64,000 nt of DNA from Mesorhizobium plurifarium (GCA_000824785.1 CCNB01000011.1:13278-77277), one strand, 5' to 3'. Positions 28,899 through 40,906 are shown, numbered from the stretch's first letter. A program made the numbers and translations. Notes: generated by a model from the letters alone, not told the origin.

Positions 28899-29002
28899 CT
28901 AAAGCGCGTCGCAATCTTTCAGATTCGCTCCATGCGCTTTAGGTTTTTGATTTTGCGCATGTCTTTATCCCGAAAGCGGTCCCCACTTTCGGGAGACATG
29001 CT

Positions 29003-29006
<4 letters not shown>
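28899..29006. repeat. Rhizobial intergenic repeat, family B copy 1
   Basis: The segment from TAAAGCGCGTCGCAATCTTT to GGGAGACATGCTTTA matches, in inverted orientation, the unit at 34455-34561. Shared blocks are AAAGCGCGTCGC, ATCTTTCAGATTCGC, GCGCTTTAGG and CCCACTTTCGGGAGACATGC. Its right end contributes the stop codon of the hybrid kinase. Confidence 0.8.
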
Positions 29007-32359
<3,353 letters not shown>

Positions 32360-32555
32360 TGCCACCCCCAAGGCCGGACCGTGCCGGTCCGTCGGCGGAA
32401 TGTGCCCGACAAGCATTAACGATCCGCTAACCATAATGATTGCAACCACGGCTGCCCGATGCCGTTGAAATAATTTCCGTCATGGCGCCGGCTGCGGTAA
32501 TCCGCCCGTTGGCGAACAAGGCAACGACGCATATAAGGTGCCTGAGGTGTTGCTA

Positions 32556-32903
32556 ATGTTCGGTCGAATCACGGCTTTCATCCTGTGCCCGGCGCTGCTT
32601 GCAGCGGGTGGCTGCGCGCGCAGCGACGACGGCACGGTGATCGTTCCGAGCCGGATGGACGTCAGGCGTGTCTGGGACAGGGCGCCGCCGGGAACGACCG
32701 CGTCGCGGCAGATCGCGTCGGACGTGTTTCCCCTGCCGCCGAGCCTGCCGCAGAGCCCCGCTGTGCGGCGCCATTCCAGGTCCGCTCCGGCGAGGCCCTC
32801 CTACAACCGGGATCTGCCCGATCAGTCTGCCGACGGGCAGAACCCCCTGACCTGCAGGAATGTCGGCGAAAACGGGAAGCGCTACCGTGTCGTCTGCGAG
32901 TAG
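32556..32903 (+). CDS. Putative exported hypothetical protein
   Basis: A 115-residue protein with an N-terminal signal-like helix (FGRITAFILCPALLAAGGCA). The Cys at the end could be a lipobox, but the -3 residue is not the usual Leu. The rest is Pro/Arg-rich with a Cys pair near the C-terminus (TCRNVG and VVCE). No family is recognised. The ATG at 32556 follows GAGGTG; a GTG at 32538 is possible. Confidence 0.55.
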   Translation: MFGRITAFILCPALLAAGGCARSDDGTVIVPSRMDVRRVWDRAPPGTTASRQIASDVFPLPPSLPQSPAVRRHSRSAPARPSYNRDLPDQSADGQNPLTCRNVGENGKRYRVVCE

Positions 32904-32984
32904 CTTTGCCTCAATCCGCCGGTCGATGCCCGCTCGGCGGCTTGCCTCGATACGGATGCCTCAACACCGGAAACAACGGCGGGA

Positions 32985-33914
32985 TCAATTCGCCGGGAAG
33001 AAAGCCGGCCCGACTATGCGCACCGGCTTTGCATCTGACGGAGCCTCGGACCGTGCGATCGAGCTGGTGGTATTCGCTTCCGCGCCCCGAGCGCTGCTCG
33101 ACGGAATATCCGAGACCGTGCCCGGATCCGGCCTTGATGTCGGCAAGGGAATGACGGCGTTTTCCATGTTACCCGGCGTCACCGTGCGCGCCCTGAGCTC
33201 GGCCACGCGCTCGGAGTAGCGCTTGAGGTCGCAGGCCTTGAATTCGACGGCGTCGCGATAGCGGAAGGCGGTTGGCAGCTCGGCATAGGGCTTGCGCGTG
33301 TCGACCGCCACCATCTGGTCGGTCTCGAGGCTCGGATCGCTCAGCGTATAGAGATCGACGCCCGCATCGTCGCAGATGTAGCGGCATTGATCGACCGTAT
33401 CCTTGAGGTCCCTGGCCCGTGCGAACTGCGAGTTCGGCGCCGGGAAGAAATAGCCGTCGGAGAGGCGGACGCAAAACAGCAGCGCGTTCCCGCCGGACGC
33501 CAGGGCGGAAGCCTCCGTGTCGGACGCCTGCTGCTGGGGCGCCTGCTGCCGCTTGGGAGCCGCTTGACAACCGAGGGCGACGTATCTCGCCTGCAACGCG
33601 GAGGAGTCGCGGCCGGAATTGCCGATGCTGGCGATCCGGCGCTGCACCTCGGTCCGGCTCCGCACGAGATCCCCGCAGGCATTGAAGAAGCCCCCGACGG
33701 CGCCGCTGGCGGTGCATCGGCGCTGCCTCTCGAGCCCTTGGATCGCGGCAAGCTGGCGCCGCAGTTGCGCAAGCTCGGGGCTTGCCGAGTCACGACCGCT
33801 GGACAGTATCTGCCTTCTCAGCGTCGAGCAAGAATCGGCATAAGAAACCTGCGTCATCGCCAAGATCGCCGTGACCATCAGGAATGGTATCTTAAGGAAC
33901 TGCAACCTCGTCAT
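32985..33914 (-). CDS. DUF2865 exported protein
   Basis: A 309-residue protein with a signal peptide (residues 1-26, VSYADS cleavage), a helical Gln/Arg-rich region, and the C-terminal DUF2865 core with FCVRLSDGYFFPAPNSQF near residue 146, CRYICDDAGVDLYTL near residue 176 and FKACDLKRYSERV near residue 225. The paired cysteines suggest disulfides in the periplasm. The domain is known mainly from Rhizobiales and has no assigned function. Confidence 0.85.
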   Translation of the reverse strand: MTRLQFLKIPFLMVTAILAMTQVSYADSCSTLRRQILSSGRDSASPELAQLRRQLAAIQGLERQRRCTASGAVGGFFNACGDLVRSRTEVQRRIASIGNSGRDSSALQARYVALGCQAAPKRQQAPQQQASDTEASALASGGNALLFCVRLSDGYFFPAPNSQFARARDLKDTVDQCRYICDDAGVDLYTLSDPSLETDQMVAVDTRKPYAELPTAFRYRDAVEFKACDLKRYSERVAELRARTVTPGNMENAVIPLPTSRPDPGTVSDIPSSSARGAEANTTSSIARSEAPSDAKPVRIVGPAFFPAN

Positions 33915-33966
33915 CGGGCGCCACCCTTGTTCGAAAAACGAGTTCGACTTGATCGATGTCGGCTAA

Positions 33967-34076
33967 TTGAGAAAATACTTATGTATATAAAGGTTAGCTT
34001 GAGCCTCTTTTATACGGCATAATTGTTATTCTCAATTTTGTGAAGCAAATATTACGGTTTAATCTCAAGATTGAGA
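33967..34076. promoter_or_regulatory. AT-rich divergent promoter region with TTGAGA motifs
   Basis: This 110-base stretch is far more AT-rich than its surroundings. It holds TTGAGAA (33967-33973), TTCTCAA (34029-34035) and the inverted repeat TCTCAA-GA-TTGAGA (34063-34076). It lies between the divergent DUF2865 gene and the gene at 34206. AT-rich sites of this sort are bound by MucR/H-NS-like proteins in rhizobia (family knowledge). Confidence 0.4.
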
Positions 34077-34205
34077 CAGTAGCCGAAAAACCATCTTCGG
34101 CCCGGCCGCGACGGCGGCACGATCACGGATCGCTGATGAAACCTTTGACCGGCGATGGACGTTGTTGGCGTTGATGTGACCCGTGCAGCGCAGAGGAGAC
34201 TGAAG

Positions 34206-34427
34206 ATGTCCGTTCACTTCACCGTCTCTGGCCTGACCAGGAACCTGATCCATTCGCTCGGACTGGATCATGAGCAGGCGCCGAGACCCCTTACCCCTGA
34301 ACAAAGCCTTCTGCTGGATTGCTATCTGGCCGGGCAGATCCCGGACTCCGCCTGGAGCGACTATGTCTTCGAGATGCCGGAACTGGAAAGGCACGCCGAG
34401 GTCAGGCGCGCACGCGGTTTGGCCTGA
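34206..34427 (+). CDS. Small hypothetical protein
   Basis: A 73-residue acidic protein, mainly helical, with no membrane segment. It contains RPLTPEQSLLLDCYLAGQIP and DYVFEMPELERHAEVR. No family is recognised. The ATG at 34206 lies behind a GAGACTGAAG purine run. A family B repeat follows 28 bases after the stop. Confidence 0.55.
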   Translation: MSVHFTVSGLTRNLIHSLGLDHEQAPRPLTPEQSLLLDCYLAGQIPDSAWSDYVFEMPELERHAEVRRARGLA

Positions 34428-34454
34428 AAGCACCCCCCGGAAAAGTGCGAGCGG

Positions 34455-34561
34455 TTAAAGCATGTCTCCCGAAAGTGGGAACCGGTTTCGGGACAAAGAC
34501 AAGCGTAGAATCAAGAACCTAAAGCGCAGGGAGCGAATCTGAAAGATCGCGACGCGCTTTA
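34455..34561. repeat. Rhizobial intergenic repeat, family B copy 2
   Basis: From TTAAAGCATGTCTCCCGAAAG to GCGACGCGCTTTA, inverted relative to the copy at 28899-29006. The termini TAAAGC and GCTTTA are themselves complementary. A partial family A-like AAAAGTGCGAGCGGTT precedes it, so it is a mosaic. Confidence 0.8.
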
Positions 34562-34625
34562 GGCTCGGCGCCTTCGCCGTTGCCTGCCATCCGGAATTAC
34601 GTCAAGACAATAGTCAGCCTGCCGC

Positions 34626-34991
34626 TTACTTCTTCGGCGAGTTGAACTGCAGCGTGAAGACGTTTCCGGCAATGCCTTGCGCCAGCGAGGGCGAGAAGCT
34701 GAGCGGCAGACAGTCCTGCATGGCCTTGGTCGCCGCGTCGACATAGGCCTTGCGCGCCTTGTCGTCACCGCCGACATGGATGGCGGTTGTCTTCGGCGGC
34801 CCGATCAGCGAGCCGTCGCGCTTGAAGCTGAAGCTGAGCGTGACCGAGGAGTTGTCGGTATTGGCCGGCGGCGTCCAGCAGGCGAGCAGGGCGGCGCCGA
34901 CCTCGTTCATGCTGTTGAGCGACGCGGCGGCCGATGGAAAGGGCACAACCGACAACGCGCCCGCTATCACCAGAAATCTTGCCGTGTTCAT
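34626..34991 (-). CDS. Exported TonB C-terminal-like protein
   Basis: A 121-residue protein with a signal peptide (residues 1-23, PSAAAS). The mature part resembles the C-terminal domain of TonB/TolA: SVTLSFSFKRDGSLIGPP near residue 50, then a helix AYVDAATKAMQDCLPL and a final strand VFTLQFNSPKK. Two cysteines (CW and QDCL) may bond. No membrane anchor, so not a working TonB. The ATG at 34991 follows GAGGACC. Confidence 0.65.
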   Translation of the reverse strand: MNTARFLVIAGALSVVPFPSAAASLNSMNEVGAALLACWTPPANTDNSSVTLSFSFKRDGSLIGPPKTTAIHVGGDDKARKAYVDAATKAMQDCLPLSFSPSLAQGIAGNVFTLQFNSPKK

Positions 34992-35251
34992 CGCAGGTCC
35001 TCGTCGCCGCCGCTCCGCCCCCTGACAGCATCGTACGATCCATGACGAGGATGACAATAGGATTTCAGCCCGCCTGTCGGCGGCGCAATCATACTGTCGT
35101 GATTTCCGCGCGATGGCCGGGAAAAGCAAAAGGCCGGCACGCAGCCGACCTTTCCCTTGCCTCGTCATGGCGCCAGTACATCCGTGGTCGCGGCGAGGAC
35201 TGGACCCAGTAGACAGGTCTTGGGTAAACGAAACCTTAACGCGAGGGCCGG

Positions 35252-36121
35252 CTAAGCCCTGGCCTGCGATCTCACATGCGCGATGTAGCCGCGCACGTCG
35301 CCGGCCGGCTCCGAATAGGCCTTGCCGAGCTTCTTCTCCAGCGCCGCCATGTATTCCTTCGCCCAGTTGGGCAGCGCGTAGTCGATGACAGCCAGGAATT
35401 CGAGCGTTGCCGCCAGCCTTATATCGGCGATCGACGGGTTGTTGCCGCCGATGAACGGTTTGCCGTCGCGAAAGAAGGAGTGAAACACCTCGAGCGGCTC
35501 GGCGATCGCGGCCATCGCCGCCTTCTGCGCTTCCGATTTCTTGTCCGGGTGGGCGTCGCTGTGGCCGACCTCGCCGGCATACTGCGGAAAGCCGAGCGCC
35601 GGATAGGTCGCGCGCGCCACATAAGGATAAAGTGTGCCGACCAGGTAGAACATGGCGCTGTCGATCATCGCCCGCTTTGCCGGCGCCTTCGGATAGAACT
35701 TATCCAGCCCATGCTTGTTGGCGAGATACTGCATGATGGCGCAGCTTTCCCACAGCACGCCGCGCGGCAGGCCCTTGTCCTCGATCATCGGCGTCAGATG
35801 CGCCGGATTGCGCGCCAGGAACTCCGGCGAACGCGTATGGCCCCAGGCATCGGTCTCCGCCGGATCGAGCCCGGCCGCCCGCGCGAACACCCGCACCGTC
35901 ATGTTGTTGACGCTCGGCCTCAGCATGCTGAGCTTTATGCCGGGCTTCCTGGCCGGCTTCGCTTTGGCCTTGGGCGCGGCTTTTGCCGTCGCTTTAGGCG
36001 CGGCTTTTGCCGTCGCTTTGGGTGCTGCCTTTGCAGTCACCTTGGCGGCGGTTTTCGCAGCCGCTTTCGGCGCCGCCTTGGCTGCGGGTTTCCTTACGCT
36101 CTTCGTTGCAGCTTTTGCCAT
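35252..36121 (-). CDS. Glutathione S-transferase family protein with histone H1-like N-terminal tail
   Basis: A 289-residue protein. Residues 1-60 are a low-complexity Ala/Lys/Pro tail of repeated KAAPKA(T/A)AK units, typical of bacterial H1-like DNA-binding tails. Residues 62-289 are a GST: thioredoxin-fold half with PAHLTPMIED (cis-Pro) and the WESCAIMQYLA glutathione-binding segment, then the helical half ending with NPSIADIRLAATLEFL. The ATG at 36121 follows a GGAGGGAC site. Downstream of a VOC protein gene (22 bases), so probably one operon for electrophile detoxification. Confidence 0.82.
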   Translation of the reverse strand: MAKAATKSVRKPAAKAAPKAAAKTAAKVTAKAAPKATAKAAPKATAKAAPKAKAKPARKPGIKLSMLRPSVNNMTVRVFARAAGLDPAETDAWGHTRSPEFLARNPAHLTPMIEDKGLPRGVLWESCAIMQYLANKHGLDKFYPKAPAKRAMIDSAMFYLVGTLYPYVARATYPALGFPQYAGEVGHSDAHPDKKSEAQKAAMAAIAEPLEVFHSFFRDGKPFIGGNNPSIADIRLAATLEFLAVIDYALPNWAKEYMAALEKKLGKAYSEPAGDVRGYIAHVRSQARA

Positions 36122-36143
36122 GTCGGTCCTCCCTCTGACCTGG

Positions 36144-36725
36144 TTAATAAGGATTTTTCGGCGCCCTGCTTTCGGACAATGTTTCACGCGAACGCTCGAC
36201 CAGCGCCTGGATGGCGTCGGCCAGATGCAGCTCGGCGATGTTGTAGTCGCCGCGCGCCACACGGACCTTGTGCGCCTCCATCAGCACGTCGGCATGGGTG
36301 AAGCCGGCCGGCGGTTCGAAGCGGTAGGAAGCAAGCTCGATCAACAATCCCAGCGGATCCTCGAAATAGATCGAGTCCATGAAGCCGCGGTCCTTGACGC
36401 CGCTGTGCTTGATGCCGCGCTCGTCGAGCCGCGCGACCGCCTGCAGGAAGGTGACCCGCGACACCGAGAACGCGATGTGGTGGACGCAGCCGATATCGGT
36501 CGGCGTCCGCCGTTTGACGGGGGTGCGGCTCTCGTCGGTGAAGACGGTGATCAGCCGCCCGTCGCCCGGATCGAAATAGAGATGGCTTTCGCTCGCCTTG
36601 TCGAGATTGGGCTGTTCGAAGATGAAAGGCATGCCGAGCACGCCCTCCCAGAAGTCGATCGAGGTCTGGCGTCCGGCGCCGACCAGCGTGATGTGATGAA
36701 CGCCTTGCGACTGCAGCTTCCGCAT
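36144..36725 (-). CDS. VOC-family (glyoxalase/dioxygenase-like) protein
   Basis: A 193-residue protein with two VOC half-modules. Metal-ligand positions are visible as GVHHITLVG near residue 8, GCVHHIAFSV near residue 82 and LIELASYRF near residue 130. It may be a fosfomycin-resistance/glyoxalase-type enzyme or a small ring-cleavage protein; the substrate is unknown. GGAGG precedes the ATG at 36725. First gene of a likely operon with the GST gene. Confidence 0.8.
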   Translation of the reverse strand: MRKLQSQGVHHITLVGAGRQTSIDFWEGVLGMPFIFEQPNLDKASESHLYFDPGDGRLITVFTDESRTPVKRRTPTDIGCVHHIAFSVSRVTFLQAVARLDERGIKHSGVKDRGFMDSIYFEDPLGLLIELASYRFEPPAGFTHADVLMEAHKVRVARGDYNIAELHLADAIQALVERSRETLSESRAPKNPY

Positions 36726-36904
36726 TGGCTCCTCCCGCCTGCGCTTGTTCCCGGTGCCTGGCCGCGCAACGATCAGCCCTAGGCACGCGAGCGCCGCCCG
36801 GTTCTCGTTGCGCTCCGTATTCCGCATCCTGTCGGATCGCGGCCGGAGCGTCGATAAGGGGATGCTAATTCAATCCGGGACGTTGCGCCAGAAGCACCGG
36901 TCTT

Positions 36905-37246
36905 TCACTGCGCCTGGGAGTCATCGCCGTCATCCGCGATGATGCGGATCGGTCGCTGCCGTCCGCTTTGGGTCCGGTTGAGGATCGCGGCCAGGCATTC
37001 TCTCGACTCATGGCCCCAGCTCTGCCCCTTGCAGGCGGAGGCGATCCCCGGTCCGGGCGCGATGCGCTGCTCCTTGCCGGCGGTGTTGACGGCAAGCGAA
37101 CCCGGATCACGCGCGGCTGACGAAGTAACGCTTGCCACCGAAGCGATGGCGATGGCTATCAGGCAGCAGCCGCACCCGACCAGCGCGGCCAGCCGCCCGG
37201 AGAACCTCTTCGGCGGCTGTGGGGAACGTCTGTCTGTCGCGTTCAT
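36905..37246 (-). CDS. Hypothetical exported or membrane protein
   Basis: A 113-residue protein with a basic N-terminus, one hydrophobic helix (LAALVGCGCCLIAIAIASVAS, a signal or anchor), and a periplasmic tail with a Cys pair in ASACKGQSWGHESRECLAAI. This pattern recurs in Mesorhizobium hypotheticals, to my knowledge without a named domain. An alternative ATG is at 37255. Confidence 0.6.
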   Translation of the reverse strand: MNATDRRSPQPPKRFSGRLAALVGCGCCLIAIAIASVASVTSSAARDPGSLAVNTAGKEQRIAPGPGIASACKGQSWGHESRECLAAILNRTQSGRQRPIRIIADDGDDSQAQ

Positions 37247-37279
37247 CTTACTCAAGCACCATCGCGGGCGTCCCGCCCC

Positions 37280-37705
37280 TCAGGTCAGGATCCAGGCCAC
37301 GTTCCTGCCCGTGTCGGTCGGGACACCGCCGATTCCGGCGGACAGATGAGGCGAAATGGCACCCATCGGCACATCCAGAATATGCGCGATCGCCCTGAGT
37401 GTTTTGGTGGAGGCAGTCTTCCCGGAGCGCTCTATCTGCGACAGCATGCTCGGGGTTATCCCGGCTTGGGCGGCGAGCTGCCGTCCGCTCAGGCCGCGCA
37501 GGATCCTGACGGCGCGGACCGGGTTCTCGCCGGCGGCAATCTTGTCGAGGACGCGCTTGGGCAAAGGGCTGTTGGGGGCAGGTTCGTCAAGGTCAGCCAC
37601 ACCGGCCATCGCGGTCCGCTTGAGCATGCGGAACTGCGATTCCGGCAGCACCACCATGCGCTCTTTGGCGCCTGGATGCTTGATGAACTGGACATTTAGC
37701 TTCAT
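37280..37705 (-). CDS. XRE-family helix-turn-helix regulator
   Basis: A 141-residue protein with a C-terminal HTH_3 domain (VRILRGLSGRQLAAQAGITP then SMLSQIERSGKTASTKTLRAIAHIL about residues 66-112). The N-terminal 60 residues include MVVLPESQFRML, as in the antidote parts of HigA/RelB-like or phage-derived regulators. No toxin gene is adjacent, so a stand-alone regulator is more likely. Confidence 0.8.
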   Translation of the reverse strand: MKLNVQFIKHPGAKERMVVLPESQFRMLKRTAMAGVADLDEPAPNSPLPKRVLDKIAAGENPVRAVRILRGLSGRQLAAQAGITPSMLSQIERSGKTASTKTLRAIAHILDVPMGAISPHLSAGIGGVPTDTGRNVAWILT

Positions 37706-37756
37706 GTCAGCCGGCCTTTGGGTTGGCTTGCGGCACGGTTCGAGGCGTCGCCTGAA

Positions 37757-37963
37757 TCACCGGAACGTAAGGAGCATGACGATCAGCAATGAGATCGACA
37801 GGACCGTGGTTACGGACAGAACCGCCAATATCTGAAAGCTGATCGGCAACTGCCGAAACCGTTTCCACGTCCACGGTTCCTTTTCCCAGTGCTGAAATCG
37901 CGGCAACCACTGCTCCCTTGGTCCGAGCCCGTTGCGCCGGCGAACCGGGCAACGATCAACCAC
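37757..37963 (-). CDS. Small tail-anchored membrane protein
   Basis: A 68-residue protein with a basic, Trp-rich N-terminal half (REQWLPRF, HWEKEPWTWKRF) and one C-terminal helix (FQILAVLSVTTVLSISLLIVMLL). It starts with GTG at 37963 and lies 51 bases before the XRE gene on the same strand. It is divergent from the sensor kinase, with the tandem TGAC-N4-GTCA operator between them. Confidence 0.5.
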   Translation of the reverse strand: MVDRCPVRRRNGLGPREQWLPRFQHWEKEPWTWKRFRQLPISFQILAVLSVTTVLSISLLIVMLLTFR

Positions 37964-38025
37964 GTCGACAGGTTGCCGATATCGACGAACTGCTATCTAG
38001 CGCCTTCAGACTGGGAAGTGACATC

Positions 38026-38064
38026 TGCCGAAAGTCAGGGATGATATGACGAAAGTCATATTCG
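38026..38064 (+). promoter_or_regulatory. Tandem TGAC-N4-GTCA operator, copy A
   Basis: TGCCGAAAGTCAGG (38026-38039) and TGACGAAAGTCATATTCG (38047-38064) are 21 bases apart start to start. The second contains the perfect inverted repeat ATATGAC-GAAA-GTCATAT (38044-38061). It lies 55 bases before the kinase gene and 63 bases from the divergent GTG at 37963. An almost identical pair is at 41877-41916. Confidence 0.7.
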
Positions 38065-38118
38065 TTTGCGGCCGGTTCGGGCTTACGTCAAAGTGGACTG
38101 CCGCGCCCTCGGCTGTTT

Positions 38119-39213
38119 TTGCGAGAACAAATGATCGATATCGGCACAGAATTACTGCCGGCCGCGCAAGCGGAAGTCATCGGGCTTGCTGTTTTGCGGG
38201 CTGACAGGACAGTCCAGCAAAAGGTGGGGCGCCTGGTCGAGTGGCTCCCTGCCCTTGGCGCGGACTGCTGCCTGTGCACGCTGCTGGTCGGAATGGAGGC
38301 GGAGATGGCGGCCTTGTCCGAGGGACGCCGCGATGTGATCGCCTTGTCGGGCGTGCGGGCCGAATTGCCGGGGCTGGACCGCCCCGTCACGGCGGTCATC
38401 CTATGGAACGGCGATCAATCGCACTACGTCGTGATCGCGATGCCCGACTTCACGGCGCGCCAGGCCGAGATCATGTTCGAAAGCGAGCGGCGCGCCCGGC
38501 GCTTGATGGAACAGCAGCTCGAAGCCGCCAACTCCGAGGTGCGCTTCGCCTCGCTCGCCCGCACGCGGCTGCGCCTGGCGCGCGACCTGCATGACACGCT
38601 CGTGCATTCGATCATCGCATTGCTGACCCAGATCCGGCTGACGCGGCATTTTCTGGCGACCGATCCTGCCCGCGTCTCGGACGGGCTCGCGATTGCCGAG
38701 GAGGCCGCGATAAACGGCTTGGCGCGGGCGCGCGACGCCATCGCCAGGCTCAGGATGCCCGATGACCTCGAGCCGGGTTCGGATGTCGAAGAGATGCTGT
38801 CGGACTTCGCCCGGCAGACCGGCATCGAGGTCTCCACGCGGATCGACGATGGAGCCCGTGCCGGTTTGCAGGATCACGCGACGACGATCAGGCGTATTGT
38901 CGGCGAGGCGTTGCGCAACGTCGAGGCGCACGCGAAGGCGCGGCAGGTCCGGTTCGACGCGGCCGTGGAGGAAACGGAAGCTGGCCGAAGCCTTGTTGTC
39001 GATATCCGCGACGACGGAAGCGGCTTTGACGGGACCATCCCCAAACAGGGGCATTTCGGGTTGATTGGAATGGCCGAATTTGCCGAGCTCGCGGGGGGAC
39101 GATGCGCGGTGGAAAGCGCACCGGGAGCGGGTACGCTGGTCCGGACCTCCCTGCCCCTGACAGTATCGGCGACGAACGAACGACCCAGCGGCGGCGAGCG
39201 TATCGCCAGATGA
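38119..39213 (+). CDS. NarL/LuxR-type sensor histidine kinase (HisKA_3)
   Basis: A 364-residue cytoplasmic kinase. The first 115 residues form a GAF-like input region (CCLCTLLVGMEAE and VTAVILWNGD strands). A short coiled coil follows, then the HisKA_3 motif LARDLHDTLVHSIIALLTQ near residue 155 and the ATPase with EALRNVEAHAKA and IRDDGSGFD. Start codons at 38119 and 38131 are both possible. It overlaps the response regulator by 4 bases (ATGA). The cysteine pair CCLC could be a redox or metal input (inference). Confidence 0.88.
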   Translation: MREQMIDIGTELLPAAQAEVIGLAVLRADRTVQQKVGRLVEWLPALGADCCLCTLLVGMEAEMAALSEGRRDVIALSGVRAELPGLDRPVTAVILWNGDQSHYVVIAMPDFTARQAEIMFESERRARRLMEQQLEAANSEVRFASLARTRLRLARDLHDTLVHSIIALLTQIRLTRHFLATDPARVSDGLAIAEEAAINGLARARDAIARLRMPDDLEPGSDVEEMLSDFARQTGIEVSTRIDDGARAGLQDHATTIRRIVGEALRNVEAHAKARQVRFDAAVEETEAGRSLVVDIRDDGSGFDGTIPKQGHFGLIGMAEFAELAGGRCAVESAPGAGTLVRTSLPLTVSATNERPSGGERIAR

Positions 39214-39875
39214 CCGATCCGCACTCCAAACCCGAAAGGATACGCGTGTTGATCGCCGAGGATCAGACATTGATCCGGGAAGGCCTTGCCACGCTGCTTG
39301 CGCAGCAAAACGACGATTTCGAAATCGTCGGCGCCGCCGCCGATGGCGAGCAGGCGATCGAGTTCGCGCGCCGCTACCGTCCGGACGTCGTCCTGATGGA
39401 TCTGCAAATGCCGCGCGCCGACGGCGTCACGGCGACCCAGCGCATCCTGCGCGAATTTCCGGGCACCGGCATCGTGGTCCTGACCACGTTCGAGACCAAC
39501 GAGCTGATTTTCGAGGCCGTGAGCGCCGGAGCCAAGGCATATCTGTTGAAGGACTCCAGGATCGACGAGATCGCGGCGACGATCCGGACCGTGGCGAACG
39601 GCCAATCCGCGCTTTCACCCGCTGTTGCCGCGAAAATTCTCGAAGAATTCAAGCGGTTGCGCCCGCGGCACGCCCCGGCGAGCGTGTCGGTCCGCAACGA
39701 CCTCACCGCGCGTGAGAACGAAATCCTGAAACTGATCGTCGAAGGCAAGAGCAATGGCGAGATCGGCGCGCAGCTGCATCTGGCCGAGGGTACGATAAAG
39801 AATTACGTCAGCACGATCCTGGAGAAGTGCGGCGCCAAGAACAGGACCGAGCTGGCCATAAAAACGATAGGCTGA
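39210..39875 (+). CDS. NarL/LuxR-family response regulator
   Basis: A 221-residue regulator. Receiver: acidic pair LIAEDQT, phosphoacceptor Asp64 in VLMDLQMPR, Lys in YLLKDSR. Output: LuxR-type helix-turn-helix with DLTARENEILKLIVEGKSNGEI split near residues 158-180 and TIKNYVSTILEKCGAKNRTE. Its ATG at 39210 overlaps the kinase stop. LuxR-type regulators bind short inverted repeats, which fits the TGAC-N4-GTCA sites (inference). Confidence 0.92.
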   Translation: MTDPHSKPERIRVLIAEDQTLIREGLATLLAQQNDDFEIVGAAADGEQAIEFARRYRPDVVLMDLQMPRADGVTATQRILREFPGTGIVVLTTFETNELIFEAVSAGAKAYLLKDSRIDEIAATIRTVANGQSALSPAVAAKILEEFKRLRPRHAPASVSVRNDLTARENEILKLIVEGKSNGEIGAQLHLAEGTIKNYVSTILEKCGAKNRTELAIKTIG

Positions 39876-40057
39876 ACGATCTTGCGGGCTAACGCGCGTT
39901 CCCGGGGGCCTGTCCGGCATGGCGACGGCAGGGCGACCGAGCGCTCAGAAAGGCCCGCGGCTCGGGGTTTTAGGGGGAAGCCACGGGCAGTCTGGTTGCC
40001 TGAGCTCCTGCTCTTGGCGGCAGGTCTGGGAATATGGCCGCCGATGCCTCTCGACGG

Positions 40058-40258
40058 CTAGCTCTTTACCGGATTGCGAGCTTCGATTTCACGAAGCGCC
40101 AATATGGTCAGAACCATTTCGGCGCTGCCGATCGACGGGCGAGGCGCAAGCAGGCCCACGAGCGCGTTGAGCTGCTCGGTATCCATTTCGGCCAGATGGC
40201 CTTTCACGGTCAGCATGGTCTCGTCGAGCGCCGTCAGCAATTCCGCAACGATCTTCAT
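40058..40258 (-). CDS. Small hypothetical helical protein
   Basis: A 66-residue acidic, alpha-helical protein (KIVAELLTALDETMLTVKGH, then LNALVGLLAPRP). No motif is recognised. The ATG at 40258 has only a weak GGA upstream; a longer frame to 40354 is possible. Confidence 0.4.
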   Translation of the reverse strand: MKIVAELLTALDETMLTVKGHLAEMDTEQLNALVGLLAPRPSIGSAEMVLTILALREIEARNPVKS

Positions 40259-40413
40259 TGTCCGAAGCTTTGCCACATGGTTCGCGACCTTGTTGAAGGC
40301 GGAATGCTGTGCCGGAGGATTTCCGCTGGTCGGTCGCGAAGGCTTGCGGACCAAAATGAGGATAGGCGATGCGATGCGGCCGGTCCTGCGCCCGGCCGCA
40401 TCGAACGATCCCG

Positions 40414-40836
40414 TTATTTTCTCGCGAGCAGGTCGCGGATCTCGGTCAGGAGCTGCACGTCGGCCGGCGGCGGAGCCGCGGCAGCGGCAGGCTTCTCGCG
40501 TTCCAGCCGCTTACGCAGGTTGTTCACCGCCTTGACCATCAGGAAGATGATGAAGGCAAGGATCAGGAAATTCAGCACGACCGTGATGAATGAACCATAG
40601 GCGAAGACCGCGCCCTCTTTCTTGGCTTCGGCCAGCGTGGCCGAATGGACGTTCGAGGACAGCCCGAAGAAGTAATTGTTGAAGTCCAGCCCGCCAAAGA
40701 TCGCGCCGACGATCGGCATGATGATGTCGTTGACCAGCGAATCGACGATCTTGGAGAAGGCGGCGCCGATGATGACGCCGACGGCCAAGTCCATCACATT
40801 GCCCTTGGAAATGAATTCCTGGAATTCTTTCAGCAT
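40414..40836 (-). CDS. mscL: Large-conductance mechanosensitive channel MscL
   Basis: A 140-residue channel with the N-terminal amphipathic helix [20 protein letters not shown], pore helix [20 protein letters not shown], a short periplasmic loop, the second helix [19 protein letters not shown] and a Pro/Ala linker before the cytoplasmic bundle [13 protein letters not shown]. It opens on membrane tension to release osmolytes. AAGGAG directly abuts an ATG at 40842, so the ATG at 40836, 6 bases from that site, is the real start. Confidence 0.95.
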   Translation of the reverse strand: MLKEFQEFISKGNVMDLAVGVIIGAAFSKIVDSLVNDIIMPIVGAIFGGLDFNNYFFGLSSNVHSATLAEAKKEGAVFAYGSFITVVLNFLILAFIIFLMVKAVNNLRKRLEREKPAAAAAPPPADVQLLTEIRDLLARK

Positions 40837-40906
40837 CCCCATCTCCTTTTAGGGGCGTTTCACCGTTCCACGGAAACGGCGAACCGCCCTATCTCCTTGT
40901 TTGGAC

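Noticed and set aside
28621..28914. 97-codon minus-strand frame in the pstS upstream gap
   Set aside because: It runs through the palindrome and hairpin, has no ribosome site and shadow-like composition.
37707..37952. 81-codon minus-strand frame overlapping the tail-anchored protein gene
   Set aside because: The alternative frame at 37757-37963 has a well-formed transmembrane helix and better composition; only one of the two can be real.
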